Source of the DNA: Terriglobia bacterium
Lineage (GTDB): Bacteria; Acidobacteriota; Terriglobia; Terriglobales; Acidobacteriaceae
Assembly: GCA_020072585.1 (NCBI GenBank)
Contig: JAIQGL010000030.1
Location: 83,993 to 147,992 of the forward strand
Reading direction: 5' to 3'
DNA: 64,000 nt
Position numbers and translations under genes: made by a program. This document shows positions 33,019 through 41,637 of this stretch, in pieces (positions within the stretch are counted from its first letter, which is position 1; every line of letters begins with the position of its first letter). The notes below the pieces were generated by a model. That model saw only the letters and a program-made list of their open reading frames with translations, was not told the DNA's origin and did no database searches.

Positions 33019-34815
33019 CTAGTTCTTCTCGCGATGATCGATTACCGTTCGAATCTCCGCGCCAAATTTTTCTCTCATGCGCTGCACGATCGGATCGTCC
33101 GCAGCACGGCTTCGCGCGCTCACGCCGTTGCGAGGGCGCACAATCGCAGGCGCAGATCCATTGGCATGGGGCTGTGCGCCGCCCGCCAGCGACAGCTTCA
33201 AAGCGCGACCCGCGGCCGCAGAGGCAGCGGCACTTGCCACCTGCCTTTGCTCTGCACTCACCAGGAAAGGAATCACTGATGCCGGTTTGGCAACGGTGAC
33301 CACCAGTTCATTGCCCTGAATTCTTGGTGTACCCTCTGCCAGCGTGGCGGCCAGATTGTCCCCTCCCGGCATGTTCTCCAACGCTGTCAACACATGGCCC
33401 AGAATAGTCGCTGGATCGTCTGATGCCTCAGGTTCTTGTATCGCGACCTCCGTCGCAGTTGCCGTTGTTTGCATTTGAACAGCCGGTTGCTCCGATTCTG
33501 GAGTTGGCGATGCCGCCGACATCTCAGGATCAAAGTTGCGTCCTTTGCGCGCTCGGTCTGCTTCAAAGGGCGAGACGATGCCGGGCTGCCGCGTAGAAGG
33601 CACTCCAATAGCGGACGCATTCGAAGCTACAGGAGCAGGCCGCACAGCTGGCGCTCTTTGCGTGCCCGTTGTTTGTGGTTCGCCGGCAACCTGGCTCAGG
33701 ATTTGTTCCAGCGGCAGAATGCGTTGCGCGTGCACCAGTTTCAACACGCCCAGCTCAAGATGAAATCTCTGTTCCTGGCGATAGCCTAACTCATCAAACG
33801 TGCGCAGCATGATCTGAAGAAACCGTGCCAGCTCTTCTTCAGAAAATCCGGCGGCAACGCGGCCCACGCGCGCCCGTTCGTCCGTGGAAATCTGAAGCAA
33901 GGGAGTATTTTCAGTGGCCACTTTGGCTACAACGGCATTGCGCAGAAAACGCACCAACTGCCGGGCAAAGTGCGCCGGGTTATATCCCTCTGTCATCAGC
34001 CTGTCCAGCAGCCGCAGCGCCTCTTCACTTGAGCTGCGGGCAACGGTGCTCATCAGGTCTTCCATCACCTCTGAGCCGACATTCCCTACAAGCCCACGCA
34101 CCAGCGGACCACTGAGCGTGTCACCGCAACAGGCAATCGCCTGGTCCATGATGGAGAGCGCATCGCGCATGGAGCCATCGCCGGCCTCAGCCAGCACCGC
34201 CAGGGCTTCACTATCGGCAGCAATGTTCTCTTTCGCGGCAATCGCTCCCAACTGGCCAACAATCTCGCCAAACTTCACCGCATGAAAGCTGAAATGCTGG
34301 CAGCGCGAGCGGATGGTCTGCGGGATGTCTTCCGCCTGCGTTGTGGCCATCATGAAAATAATATGCGGAGGAGGCTCTTCCAGGGTCTTGAGCAGCGCAT
34401 TGAAAGCCGCATCCGTGATCTGATGCGCTTCGTCCAGGATGTAAATCTTGAAGCGGTCACGCGCCGGACGATACCGTGCAGCGTCACGCAATTCGCGGAT
34501 CTCGTCTATGCCGCGGTTTGTGGCGGCGTCAATCTCAATCACATCCACTGAGCTGCCTGCCCGGACTTCCACGCATGACTCGCACACACCACAAGGCTCG
34601 GGCGCCGGCTTGTCATGAGCGCGGCAATTCAGGGCCATAGCCAGAATGCGTGCGATCGTGGTCTTGCCGATGCCCCGGTGGCCGCTGAAAATGTAACCAT
34701 GCGCAATTCGCTGCTGCTCGATAGCGTTTTGCAGGGTGCGGGTCACGTGCTCCTGCCCAATCACCTCAGAAAAACGCTGCGGACGATACTTGCGCGCTAA
34801 GACCTGATAACTCAT
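33019..34815 (-). CDS. dnaX: DNA polymerase III gamma/tau subunit
   Basis: 598 residues from ATG 34815 (MSYQVLARKYRPQRF is the family's usual start; the frame extends 23 codons further upstream but without similarity). AAA+ clamp-loader: Walker A GHRGIGKTTIAR, zinc module CRAHDKPAPEPCGVCESC, DEAH box ILDEAHQIT, and sensor TIRSRCQHFSF. Domain III follows, then a variable tau-like tail with Pro/Thr linker. A TATAAT at about 34828-34833 lies just upstream. First gene of dnaX-ybaB-recR. Confidence 0.95.
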   Translation of the reverse strand: MSYQVLARKYRPQRFSEVIGQEHVTRTLQNAIEQQRIAHGYIFSGHRGIGKTTIARILAMALNCRAHDKPAPEPCGVCESCVEVRAGSSVDVIEIDAATNRGIDEIRELRDAARYRPARDRFKIYILDEAHQITDAAFNALLKTLEEPPPHIIFMMATTQAEDIPQTIRSRCQHFSFHAVKFGEIVGQLGAIAAKENIAADSEALAVLAEAGDGSMRDALSIMDQAIACCGDTLSGPLVRGLVGNVGSEVMEDLMSTVARSSSEEALRLLDRLMTEGYNPAHFARQLVRFLRNAVVAKVATENTPLLQISTDERARVGRVAAGFSEEELARFLQIMLRTFDELGYRQEQRFHLELGVLKLVHAQRILPLEQILSQVAGEPQTTGTQRAPAVRPAPVASNASAIGVPSTRQPGIVSPFEADRARKGRNFDPEMSAASPTPESEQPAVQMQTTATATEVAIQEPEASDDPATILGHVLTALENMPGGDNLAATLAEGTPRIQGNELVVTVAKPASVIPFLVSAEQRQVASAAASAAAGRALKLSLAGGAQPHANGSAPAIVRPRNGVSARSRAADDPIVQRMREKFGAEIRTVIDHREKN

Positions 34816-34906
34816 GCTGGAATCTAGATTATACCCTTGCCGGAGGAAGAGATTTTCAACAGGCAAAGCCCGAGGACGTGCCACGCAGATTTCTTCTCTC
34901 TATTTG

Positions 34907-35572
34907 TCAGCGACTTGCAGACTTCGCAGGCTTTACGGCTGGTTCCTGGACTGAAGCGTTCACGCCTGACCACACCAATCGATGAAAAGCGCTGTCCATC
35001 TCCGCCGCGGAAACCGGCATTCCGCGATCAACCCACCAGCTAAGTGATGAAAACAACGCGCCTGCAAGCGCGTGCGCCGCTGCTGTGAACTGCCCAGGCT
35101 TAGTTCCCTTTGCCGTGCTCAATTTCATGAGCCGCTGCTGAATCGCGCGCGCAAACTGTCCCTGCCCCAGTTCCATCACATCATGGACCTTACCGGATGC
35201 CACCAGCGCTTCGCGGAAAATCTTTACCTCTGCAATGTGAGAAAACAGCTCTCGCACCGGCGCAACACGATTTGACTGTTCACCGCTTCGCTCGAGCATG
35301 CTGGACATCATCTCCCAGAAATCCTCTACGTCACTGAGAAACAGATCGTCTTTATCACGATAATGCGTATAGAAAGTTGAACGCCCTACTTCAGCGCGGT
35401 CAAGCACGTCCTGCACCGTGATGGATTTGAATGGCCTCTCATGCATCAGTTCTACCAGCGCATCGCCCAGAGCGTCTCGTGTCCGGCGTGGGCGGCGGTC
35501 CATCTTTGGTTTTGCTTTTGGCTTTGCCGTGGACGCGGGCTTTGCCTTGGATGTCGGCTTCTTTCCGGACAT
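34907..35572 (-). CDS. TetR/AcrR-family regulator
   Basis: 221 residues. After a Lys/Ala/Pro-rich N-terminal tail (1-30), the TetR DNA-binding domain: TRDALGDALVELMHERPFKSITVQDVLDRAEVGRSTFYTHYRDKDDLF pattern (given in parts: KSITVQDVLDRAEVG, STFYTHYRDKDDLF). The C-terminal ligand/dimer domain is helical. AAAGGGG lies 7 bases upstream of the ATG. Divergent from the membrane protein at 35655, with an inverted repeat between them, so it probably represses that gene and itself. Confidence 0.9.
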   Translation of the reverse strand: MSGKKPTSKAKPASTAKPKAKPKMDRRPRRTRDALGDALVELMHERPFKSITVQDVLDRAEVGRSTFYTHYRDKDDLFLSDVEDFWEMMSSMLERSGEQSNRVAPVRELFSHIAEVKIFREALVASGKVHDVMELGQGQFARAIQQRLMKLSTAKGTKPGQFTAAAHALAGALFSSLSWWVDRGMPVSAAEMDSAFHRLVWSGVNASVQEPAVKPAKSASR

Positions 35573-35610
35573 TACATGCCCCTTTGTTCAGTTACAGCAT
35601 ATTTCCCGCA

Positions 35611-35631
35611 ATGCCATATTGACGGCATGGC
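35611..35631. promoter_or_regulatory. Candidate TetR operator
   Basis: Overlapping inverted repeats ATGCC-8-GGCAT and GCCAT-9-ATGGC between the divergent TetR and membrane-protein genes, which is where a TetR dimer operator would be. Confidence 0.45.
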
Positions 35632-35654
35632 GTTTCAACTCTAAGTTCAAACGC

Positions 35655-36308
35655 ATGGCAGACAATCGCATGAGCGGCATGGCGCTGATTGCAGGAATGG
35701 CCGGATCAATTATAACGATGGCTTTTCATCCGACCGGACACGATCTGGTTACTCCCGAACATTCAGCATCCATGATGCAGCTGAATGTAGTTGTTCATTC
35801 GCTGGCTCTGGTGTGCATACCGATCCTGTTCATGGGTGCTCTTGGTCTTACGCAACGGCTGGCCTCACCTAACAGGCTTGCACTGGCCGGGCTGGTGCTG
35901 TTCGGATTTGCCGAAGTCGCGGTCATGATTGCGGCTGTGGCAAGCGGACTGGTGGCTCCGGGGCTCTTTCACCACATGGCTGCAGATCCTGGCATGGCCG
36001 ACATTTGGCGCGCCGTTCTCACACTGAACGGCCATCTGAACCAGGCATTCGCTCAGGTATATGTGGTTGCTTCATCGGCCGCAATTGTGCTCTGGTCGGC
36101 AGCTATTCTCCGCTCCGGCACTTTCTCACGGCCACTTGGACTTTATGGCTGCATTCTCGGGCCGCTCACTGTGATTGCAGTTCTTTCCGGCCATATCAGG
36201 CTCAATGTACACGGCTTCGGCCTGGTCATTCTGGGTCAGGCGCTGTGGCTGATCACAGCAGGTGTGCTGCTCTGCAAAGAAGAGCCAGCTCAGTCCGCGT
36301 CAAAGTAA
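35655..36308 (+). CDS. Multi-pass membrane protein, unknown
   Basis: 217 residues from ATG 35655; the longer frame from 35418 overlaps the TetR gene and is a shadow. About six or seven hydrophobic segments (ALIAGMAGSIITMAF, LALVCIPILFMGALG, LALAGLVLFGFAEVAVMIAA, AAIVLWSAAIL, LGLYGCILGPLTVIAVLSG, FGLVILGQALWLITAGVLL). Charged residues are few. No recognised family. Divergent TetR gene suggests inducible expression. Confidence 0.75.
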   Translation: MADNRMSGMALIAGMAGSIITMAFHPTGHDLVTPEHSASMMQLNVVVHSLALVCIPILFMGALGLTQRLASPNRLALAGLVLFGFAEVAVMIAAVASGLVAPGLFHHMAADPGMADIWRAVLTLNGHLNQAFAQVYVVASSAAIVLWSAAILRSGTFSRPLGLYGCILGPLTVIAVLSGHIRLNVHGFGLVILGQALWLITAGVLLCKEEPAQSASK

Positions 36309-36784
36309 GATCTCATTAACTTGATTACGAGTGATTAAGCCACAGCCGTTCTTTCCGGCTTATCTCCCAGATCACAATCTTCATGCCCACGTCGGCAAGT
36401 GCTGTGAGCTCCTTGCACTTTTTTTTGAGAGCTCCGCGAAAAACTTCATCGCAGAGACACCCTGTCTTTTGCCTTTGCATCTCACCGAATAACCCAAATG
36501 AAAGGTTGCATCTATCATGAGCGAAGCTGCACGCGTTCCTTTACAGAATGCCAAGGCCACCACGACAGGTTATTCACCGCATTCCGGTGGAGTGCATTGA
36601 TTACCGGAAGTGCGTTTGCCTTAGCTGGTTTATCCCGCCGTTCCAAAGCAAGTCTGGCTTTTGCAGCCGGCGGCTGATCTTTCTCTCTATTACATCGCAA
36701 CTCGGCACCCACGAGTCTTCGGCGTGGATTTATTCAAACTTTTTCTCAAAGCGTTACGCAAATATCTTTGAAAGGATTTTTAAA
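36309..36784. other. Intergenic region with possible tiny ORF
   Basis: About 475 bases. One tiny frame, ATG 36517 to TGA 36600 (27 residues, MSEAARVPLQNAKATTTGY...), has GAAAGG upstream and could be a small gene or the remains of one. Otherwise nothing clear. Confidence 0.35.
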
Positions 36785-37354
36785 ATGGCAAACGATAATT
36801 TGAAAGGCAAAAAAGTAGCAATTCTGGTAACGGACGGCTTCGAGCAGGTGGAGCTTCTCCAGCCTCGCGAGGCATTGGACCAAGCAGGCGCAGAAACAAA
36901 GGTCGTCTCACTCAAGCAAGGTCCGGTAAAAGGCTGGGACATGACCAAATGGGGCAAGGAGGTTCCGTCCGATCTCACGCTTGACAACGCGCGGGCCAGC
37001 GACTTTGATGCGCTGCTCCTTCCCGGCGGCGTGATCAACCCTGACAAACTACGCATAGAACCGAAGGCAGTCGCGTTCGTAAAGTCATTCTTTGACGCGA
37101 ATAAACCTGTGGCCGCGATCTGCCATGGCCCATGGACGATCATTGAGGCCGGGGTTGCTCATGGCCGCAAGATCGCTTCCTGGCCTTCTCTTAAAACTGA
37201 TCTTCGGAACGCAGGGGCCGAGTGGATCGACAAAGAAGCGGTCACCGACGGCAATCTGGTTACAGCCCGGAAGCCTGATGATATCCCGGCGTTCAATCGC
37301 GCAATGATTGAGTTGTTCAGCGGAAAAACCAAACAGGAACGTCCCGCAGCCTGA
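36785..37354 (+). CDS. DJ-1/PfpI-family protein (general stress protein 18 type)
   Basis: 189 residues from ATG 36785 with AAAGGA upstream; the longer frame from 36548 is not protein-like. KKVAILVTDGFEQVELLQPREAL gives the conserved Glu, and VAAICHGPWTIIEAG the nucleophilic Cys113-His114. This branch (KGWDMTKWG, ASDFDALLLPGG) covers intracellular stress proteins with glyoxalase, deglycase or peptidase-like claims. Cytoplasmic. Confidence 0.93.
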   Translation: MANDNLKGKKVAILVTDGFEQVELLQPREALDQAGAETKVVSLKQGPVKGWDMTKWGKEVPSDLTLDNARASDFDALLLPGGVINPDKLRIEPKAVAFVKSFFDANKPVAAICHGPWTIIEAGVAHGRKIASWPSLKTDLRNAGAEWIDKEAVTDGNLVTARKPDDIPAFNRAMIELFSGKTKQERPAA

Positions 37355-37517
37355 TGAGAGAATTTTGGTGCTCCTAAAAAGAGTCATCATTCAATCTGCC
37401 GTGCTGGAATGTATGGGGGCCGTCATTGCTGGCGGCCCCATTGAATTGACAACCTCGCTTAAGAACTCGATACTTGAAACTTCTTCGATATTTGAAGAGC
37501 TTTAAGGAGGTCGATCG

Positions 37518-38258
37518 ATGGCTCCCCCACTCCACTCCCAGCGTTTTCCCAATGAAAGCACGGCTTATCGCGAGACCCGGAACCAGCTTCTTGAAGCTGA
37601 AATCGCGTTGCGCAGGAACATTGAAGAGGTTGCCGCGCTTCGCCGCAAACTTCCTCTGGGCGGCGAAATCCCGGAAGATTATGTATTCGAGGAAGGCGCT
37701 GCCGATCTCAACGACGCAAAGACCGCGCGCAAGACACGCTTGTCAGAACTCTTTGCTCCCGGTAAAGACACGCTTGCTATTTACAGCTACATGTTTGGCC
37801 CGCAAATGAAAGAGCCTTGTGTTTCCTGCACCTCGATCCTTGACGGGTTGAACGGCACTGCGCCACACATACGGCAGCGGATGAATTTCGCCGTGGCCGC
37901 AAAGTCACCATTGGCAAGGATTCGCGAAGTCGCGCGGAACCGCGGCTGGAACAACCTGCGGTTGCTTTCCTCGGCCGGCAATACCTACAACCGTGATTAC
38001 CACGGCGAATCTCCCAAGGGCGATCAACTGCCGTCGCTCAACATATTTGTGCGGCGCGACGGGAAAATCCATCACTTCTATCACAGTGAGCTCTTGTTTG
38101 CGCCCCAGGAACCGGGCATGGATGGCCGCCACGTCGACATGATCTGGCCGCTCTGGAACATGTTTGATTACACGCCGGAAGGACGCGGAACGGACTGGTA
38201 TCCAAGGCTGAGTTACGGCGAGCCGGACGAATACTACCAAATCAAGAAAGCACGCTAA
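37518..38258 (+). CDS. DUF899 thioredoxin-like protein
   Basis: 246 residues with a textbook AAGGAGGT 8 bases before the ATG. ETRNQLLEAEIALRRNIEEVAALRRKLPLGG is the DUF899 N-terminus; then DTLAIYSYMFGP...EPCVSCTSILDGLNG with Cys101-x-x-Cys104, FAVAAKSP, GWNNLRLLSS, and a C-terminal W-rich segment WPLWNMFDYTPEGRG. DUF899 proteins have a thioredoxin fold; whether the CxxC is redox active here is not known. It is followed by a strong bidirectional terminator. Confidence 0.9.
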   Translation: MAPPLHSQRFPNESTAYRETRNQLLEAEIALRRNIEEVAALRRKLPLGGEIPEDYVFEEGAADLNDAKTARKTRLSELFAPGKDTLAIYSYMFGPQMKEPCVSCTSILDGLNGTAPHIRQRMNFAVAAKSPLARIREVARNRGWNNLRLLSSAGNTYNRDYHGESPKGDQLPSLNIFVRRDGKIHHFYHSELLFAPQEPGMDGRHVDMIWPLWNMFDYTPEGRGTDWYPRLSYGEPDEYYQIKKAR

Positions 38259-38368
38259 AAAATCGCAAGAAACGCCGAAGGGGACGCCACGGGCAGACGC
38301 AAGCGATAAGTAGCTCTTCCGGCAGGGGGGATCCCAACCGCTCATGCATGATGGCAGATTCTAACAAC

Positions 38369-38402
38369 AAACCCGCTGGGCACTTGCCCAGCGGGTTTGT
38401 TT
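38369..38402. terminator. Bidirectional terminator
   Basis: A perfect 13-bp stem (38369-38381 with 38386-38398) with a 4-base loop, flanked by A-rich left and TTTGTTT right. It ends both the DUF899 gene (+) and the hpf gene (-). Confidence 0.9.
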
Positions 38403-38422
38403 AAGGCAAAGCGACAGAAATG

Positions 38423-39028
38423 TTAGGGCGCTTCGATCAACTCCATCTTTCCGTCACGTTTACGATGCAAAACCTTGACTTTGCCTTGCAGATCGCGAAA
38501 AACGAATACCTCACGGTCGCGAAACTCGGCTTCCTTCACTGCTTCTTCGAGCGTCAGGGGTTTGTAAGAGACGGAATTGGAGCTCTTGACTACGTGCGTT
38601 TCTGTGACTTTCACCACGCTGGGGAAACTGTGGACTTTCACAGGAACGGCTGTAGTCATGTCACCGTTGACCGCAATCGCAATATTGGTTTCCTCCGGCG
38701 CTCCACCGGCCATCTCCATCTTCTTGCGCGCCTGGCGCTTCTTGCTCTTCCACCGCGTCTTGTACTTCACCGCCTGGCGTTCAATACGGTCCAGTGACGC
38801 TCCAATAGCGGTAACCATCTCCGGGGCCTCAGAGAGCCCCACAATGGACGGGTGGTTGCGCACCGTAATCGTGATCTCAGCAATATGGCGTCTCTTTGCC
38901 ACGGACAGGATCACGTGCGCTTCAAAATTGCTGCCTAAGATTTTTTGGATTTTTTCCAGCCCGCCTTCGACCTGCTTGCGGGTGATAGGAGTGATTTCAA
39001 ACTGCCGGCCAGTATATTCGACGTTCAT
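38423..39028 (-). CDS. hpf: Ribosome hibernation promoting factor, long form
   Basis: 201 residues. N-terminal S30AE domain (MNVEYTGRQFEITPITRKQVEGGLEKI, HVILSVAKRRHIAEITI), basic linker, and the C-terminal dimerisation domain (KPLTLEEAVKEAEFRDREVFVFRD) that makes 100S ribosome dimers. Follows rpoN by about 130 bases, an order seen in many bacteria where sigma-54 is beside hpf. A GGAGG precedes the ATG. Confidence 0.95.
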   Translation of the reverse strand: MNVEYTGRQFEITPITRKQVEGGLEKIQKILGSNFEAHVILSVAKRRHIAEITITVRNHPSIVGLSEAPEMVTAIGASLDRIERQAVKYKTRWKSKKRQARKKMEMAGGAPEETNIAIAVNGDMTTAVPVKVHSFPSVVKVTETHVVKSSNSVSYKPLTLEEAVKEAEFRDREVFVFRDLQGKVKVLHRKRDGKMELIEAP

Positions 39029-39159
39029 TGACTCCCTCCTAAGTTGGGTCCAACTTCAAGAGTCGTCTGTCCGGGTGCCTGGGAGGTTACGGCACGGGTA
39101 CAGGCGGCTTTTTAACGTCTACCCGAAAACGCCGGCACGGATACGGCCGCGCTTTCGCT

Positions 39160-40827
39160 TTAACTCTTTGTCCTCCTTTGATGCGTACTGGGGATTTTCA
39201 TGTCTTCCCGATACTTGGCCACGGTGCGCCGCGTGACCTGAATACCCTGGGATTGCAGCACACGGGTGATCTGATCGTCAGTCAGCGGGTGTGCCGGATC
39301 TTCTTCTTCGATCAATTTCTTCACGCGCCGCTTTAGAATCAGCAGTGAGGTGCCCGCGCCTTCCGGCCCCTGCACGCTCTCTGAAAAGAAGAAACGCAGC
39401 TCAAACACACCTTGTGAGGTATGCACATATTTGCTGGCAACCGCACGGCTGACCGTGGAAGGATGCACGCCAATTTCTTCAGCCACTTCCTTGATCATCA
39501 TAGGCTTGAGCATGTCAATGCCCTGGTCAAGAAAATCGCGCTGGCGGCCAATGATGGCATAACAAACCTTCAGAATCGTCTGCCGCCTCTGCTCAATATT
39601 TTTGATGAGTTGAACGGCTGATTTGTAGCGTTCTTTTACATAAGACTTGACGTCTTTTTCCACGCCGCCATTCTGGTTCAGCATCTTGCGATACGTCGGG
39701 CTGACCCGCAGTTGCGGCAGATCTTCATCGTTCATCAGAACCAGATACTCGTCACCGTGTTTCACAAAGGCGACATCAGGCTCAATCAGCTTGGCTTCAG
39801 TTTTGTTGTAGCGAAGTCCCGGTTTGGGATCCAGCGTGCGGATAAACTCATGCGCCTGAATCACGGCATCCATGGGACGCGTGATGGCCTTGGCAATTTC
39901 CTTATACTGCTTGTTTTGCAGGAAGTGGAGTTGTTTGTCCACGATCTTGAGGGCGTCCTCAACTACCTGATCGTTTTCCGGATCGTCGGAGCCTTCCAGA
40001 TCGCGCGTTTTAATAAGATGCTCAAGCTGGGCCATCAGGCACTCGCGCAAATCGCGCGCAGCCACGCCTACGGGATCGAGATGCTGAATCAGAGCAATCG
40101 CTTCCCGCAGATCGTCACGCGTGAACTGCAGTACCGGAGCAAACCCATTGTTCTTCTCTGCCGCTACTGCTTCCGGCGTTGGTTCGTGAGAAACCACCAA
40201 TTCAAGATGCGAAGGTTCAATGGCTTCTTGCGCGGGCGCTGGGTCTGAAGCCACAGCTACAGCCATTGTTTCCGATTCCTGAGAGGCCGCTACTCCCATC
40301 AATTCGTCTTCAGAGGCTGTGAGATAGCCTTCCTCATTCAGGTTCCCAATGACCAACTCGGCTGCCGCATAAACCGCGGGACGCACAGTGATGGAACCTA
40401 ATTGCCACACCAGATGGTCAGTGAGTGTTCCTGGCTTGGATAAAAAATTTTCGAAGGAAGGCCGGTCAATCTCTTCCAGATCAGCAGAGTTGCGATAGCC
40501 AGGATCAAGATAGTCGCGGAAGAACGAGCCAAAATCTATCTCATCAAATGGGTCTTTTTTCTCGGCTTCAGGACCGGTTTCGTCTTTCTCCTTGATGTCC
40601 TTTGCGTCCTGGCGCTCGTGGGCCTCTTCGCGTCCGGCAACTTCATCCAGCAGTGGGACTGAGGAATCCAGTTCCTCCAGCACGGGGTTCTCCACCATCT
40701 CCGTGTTGATCATCTCCTTGAGCTCCAGCTTGTTGAGCGCGAGCACGCTCACCATCTGTACCAGCCCTGGAGTGAGGATCTGCTTCTGAGAGACTCTCAG
40801 GTTCAGTTTGTTCTGGAGTAAAACCAT
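39160..40827 (-). CDS. rpoN: RNA polymerase sigma-54 factor
   Basis: 555 residues. N-terminal activator-interacting region with Gln/Leu pattern (LNLRVSQKQILTPGLVQMVSVLALNKLELKEMI), acidic middle (about 50-190), a core-binding domain, the helix-turn-helix EEIGVHPSTVSRAVASKYVHT and the RpoN box VTRRTVAKYRE near the C-terminus. It directs polymerase to -24/-12 promoters with AAA+ activators. It is longer than the usual about 480 because of an acidic, Val/Ala/Glu-rich insert. Same strand as lptB and hpf. Confidence 0.96.
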   Translation of the reverse strand: MVLLQNKLNLRVSQKQILTPGLVQMVSVLALNKLELKEMINTEMVENPVLEELDSSVPLLDEVAGREEAHERQDAKDIKEKDETGPEAEKKDPFDEIDFGSFFRDYLDPGYRNSADLEEIDRPSFENFLSKPGTLTDHLVWQLGSITVRPAVYAAAELVIGNLNEEGYLTASEDELMGVAASQESETMAVAVASDPAPAQEAIEPSHLELVVSHEPTPEAVAAEKNNGFAPVLQFTRDDLREAIALIQHLDPVGVAARDLRECLMAQLEHLIKTRDLEGSDDPENDQVVEDALKIVDKQLHFLQNKQYKEIAKAITRPMDAVIQAHEFIRTLDPKPGLRYNKTEAKLIEPDVAFVKHGDEYLVLMNDEDLPQLRVSPTYRKMLNQNGGVEKDVKSYVKERYKSAVQLIKNIEQRRQTILKVCYAIIGRQRDFLDQGIDMLKPMMIKEVAEEIGVHPSTVSRAVASKYVHTSQGVFELRFFFSESVQGPEGAGTSLLILKRRVKKLIEEEDPAHPLTDDQITRVLQSQGIQVTRRTVAKYREDMKIPSTHQRRTKS

Positions 40828-40908
40828 CCTGCTTCTTCTTGAATTCTACCTCGCCGGGCCGTGGCCCAAAAGAGTACCGTCGTAATTTTTACCTGTTTGT
40901 AATCTGTA

Positions 40909-41637
40909 TTAAACAAACGAAAAACTCTCTCCCAAATAAACTCGTTTCACTTCGGGATCATTGCCAAGTTGCTCAGGAGTACCAGTACGGAAAATGCGGC
41001 CTTCATTAATGATGTAGGCGCGGTCCGTAACGGAAAGCGTCTCGCGCACATTGTGGTCCGTAATCAAAACGCCGATGCCGCTTCCCTTCAAATCAAAAAT
41101 TATCTTCTGTAAATCAAGAACGGCAATCGGGTCAATGCCTGAAAAAGGTTCATCCAGAAGAATAAATTTAGGCGCAATGCACAGAGCCCGAGCAATCTCC
41201 ACCCTGCGCCGTTCACCGCCTGAGAGTGCATATCCCATATTGTTGCGAATATGGCCCAGACCCAGTTCGTCAATCAACTGGTCACGCTTTCTGCGCCGCT
41301 CCTGCCATGAGATAGGCTGCACTTCCAATACTGCCATAATGTTTTCTTCCACGGTCAGCTTGCGAAACACCGAGGGCTCCTGCGGAAGATAGCTGATGCC
41401 ATAGTTGCGGGCGCGCAGGTACATGGGAGCATCAGAAATGTCCTGGCCGTCCACCAGAATGCGACCGCTATCCGGGGGCACCAGTCCCACGATCATATAA
41501 AAAGTTGTTGTTTTGCCTGCGCCATTGGGCCCCAGCAGCCCTACCACTTCAGCCTGATTGATGTGAAGACTGACGCCGTTTACTACCCTGCGCCCGCGGT
41601 ACGATTTTGCGATTTCGTCCGTAGCCAGAGTCTGCAT
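40909..41637 (-). CDS. lptB: LPS export ABC ATPase LptB
   Basis: 242 residues. Walker [23 protein letters not shown]-loop [17 protein letters not shown], signature [15 protein letters not shown], Walker [16 protein letters not shown] and His switch ITDHNVRET. The [15 protein letters not shown] and switch regions are those of LptB rather than of general ABC proteins. It powers LPS transport with LptFG and LptC, next to the LptC/LptA-like gene (their ends abut at 41637/41638). Confidence 0.96.
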   Translation of the reverse strand: MQTLATDEIAKSYRGRRVVNGVSLHINQAEVVGLLGPNGAGKTTTFYMIVGLVPPDSGRILVDGQDISDAPMYLRARNYGISYLPQEPSVFRKLTVEENIMAVLEVQPISWQERRRKRDQLIDELGLGHIRNNMGYALSGGERRRVEIARALCIAPKFILLDEPFSGIDPIAVLDLQKIIFDLKGSGIGVLITDHNVRETLSVTDRAYIINEGRIFRTGTPEQLGNDPEVKRVYLGESFSFV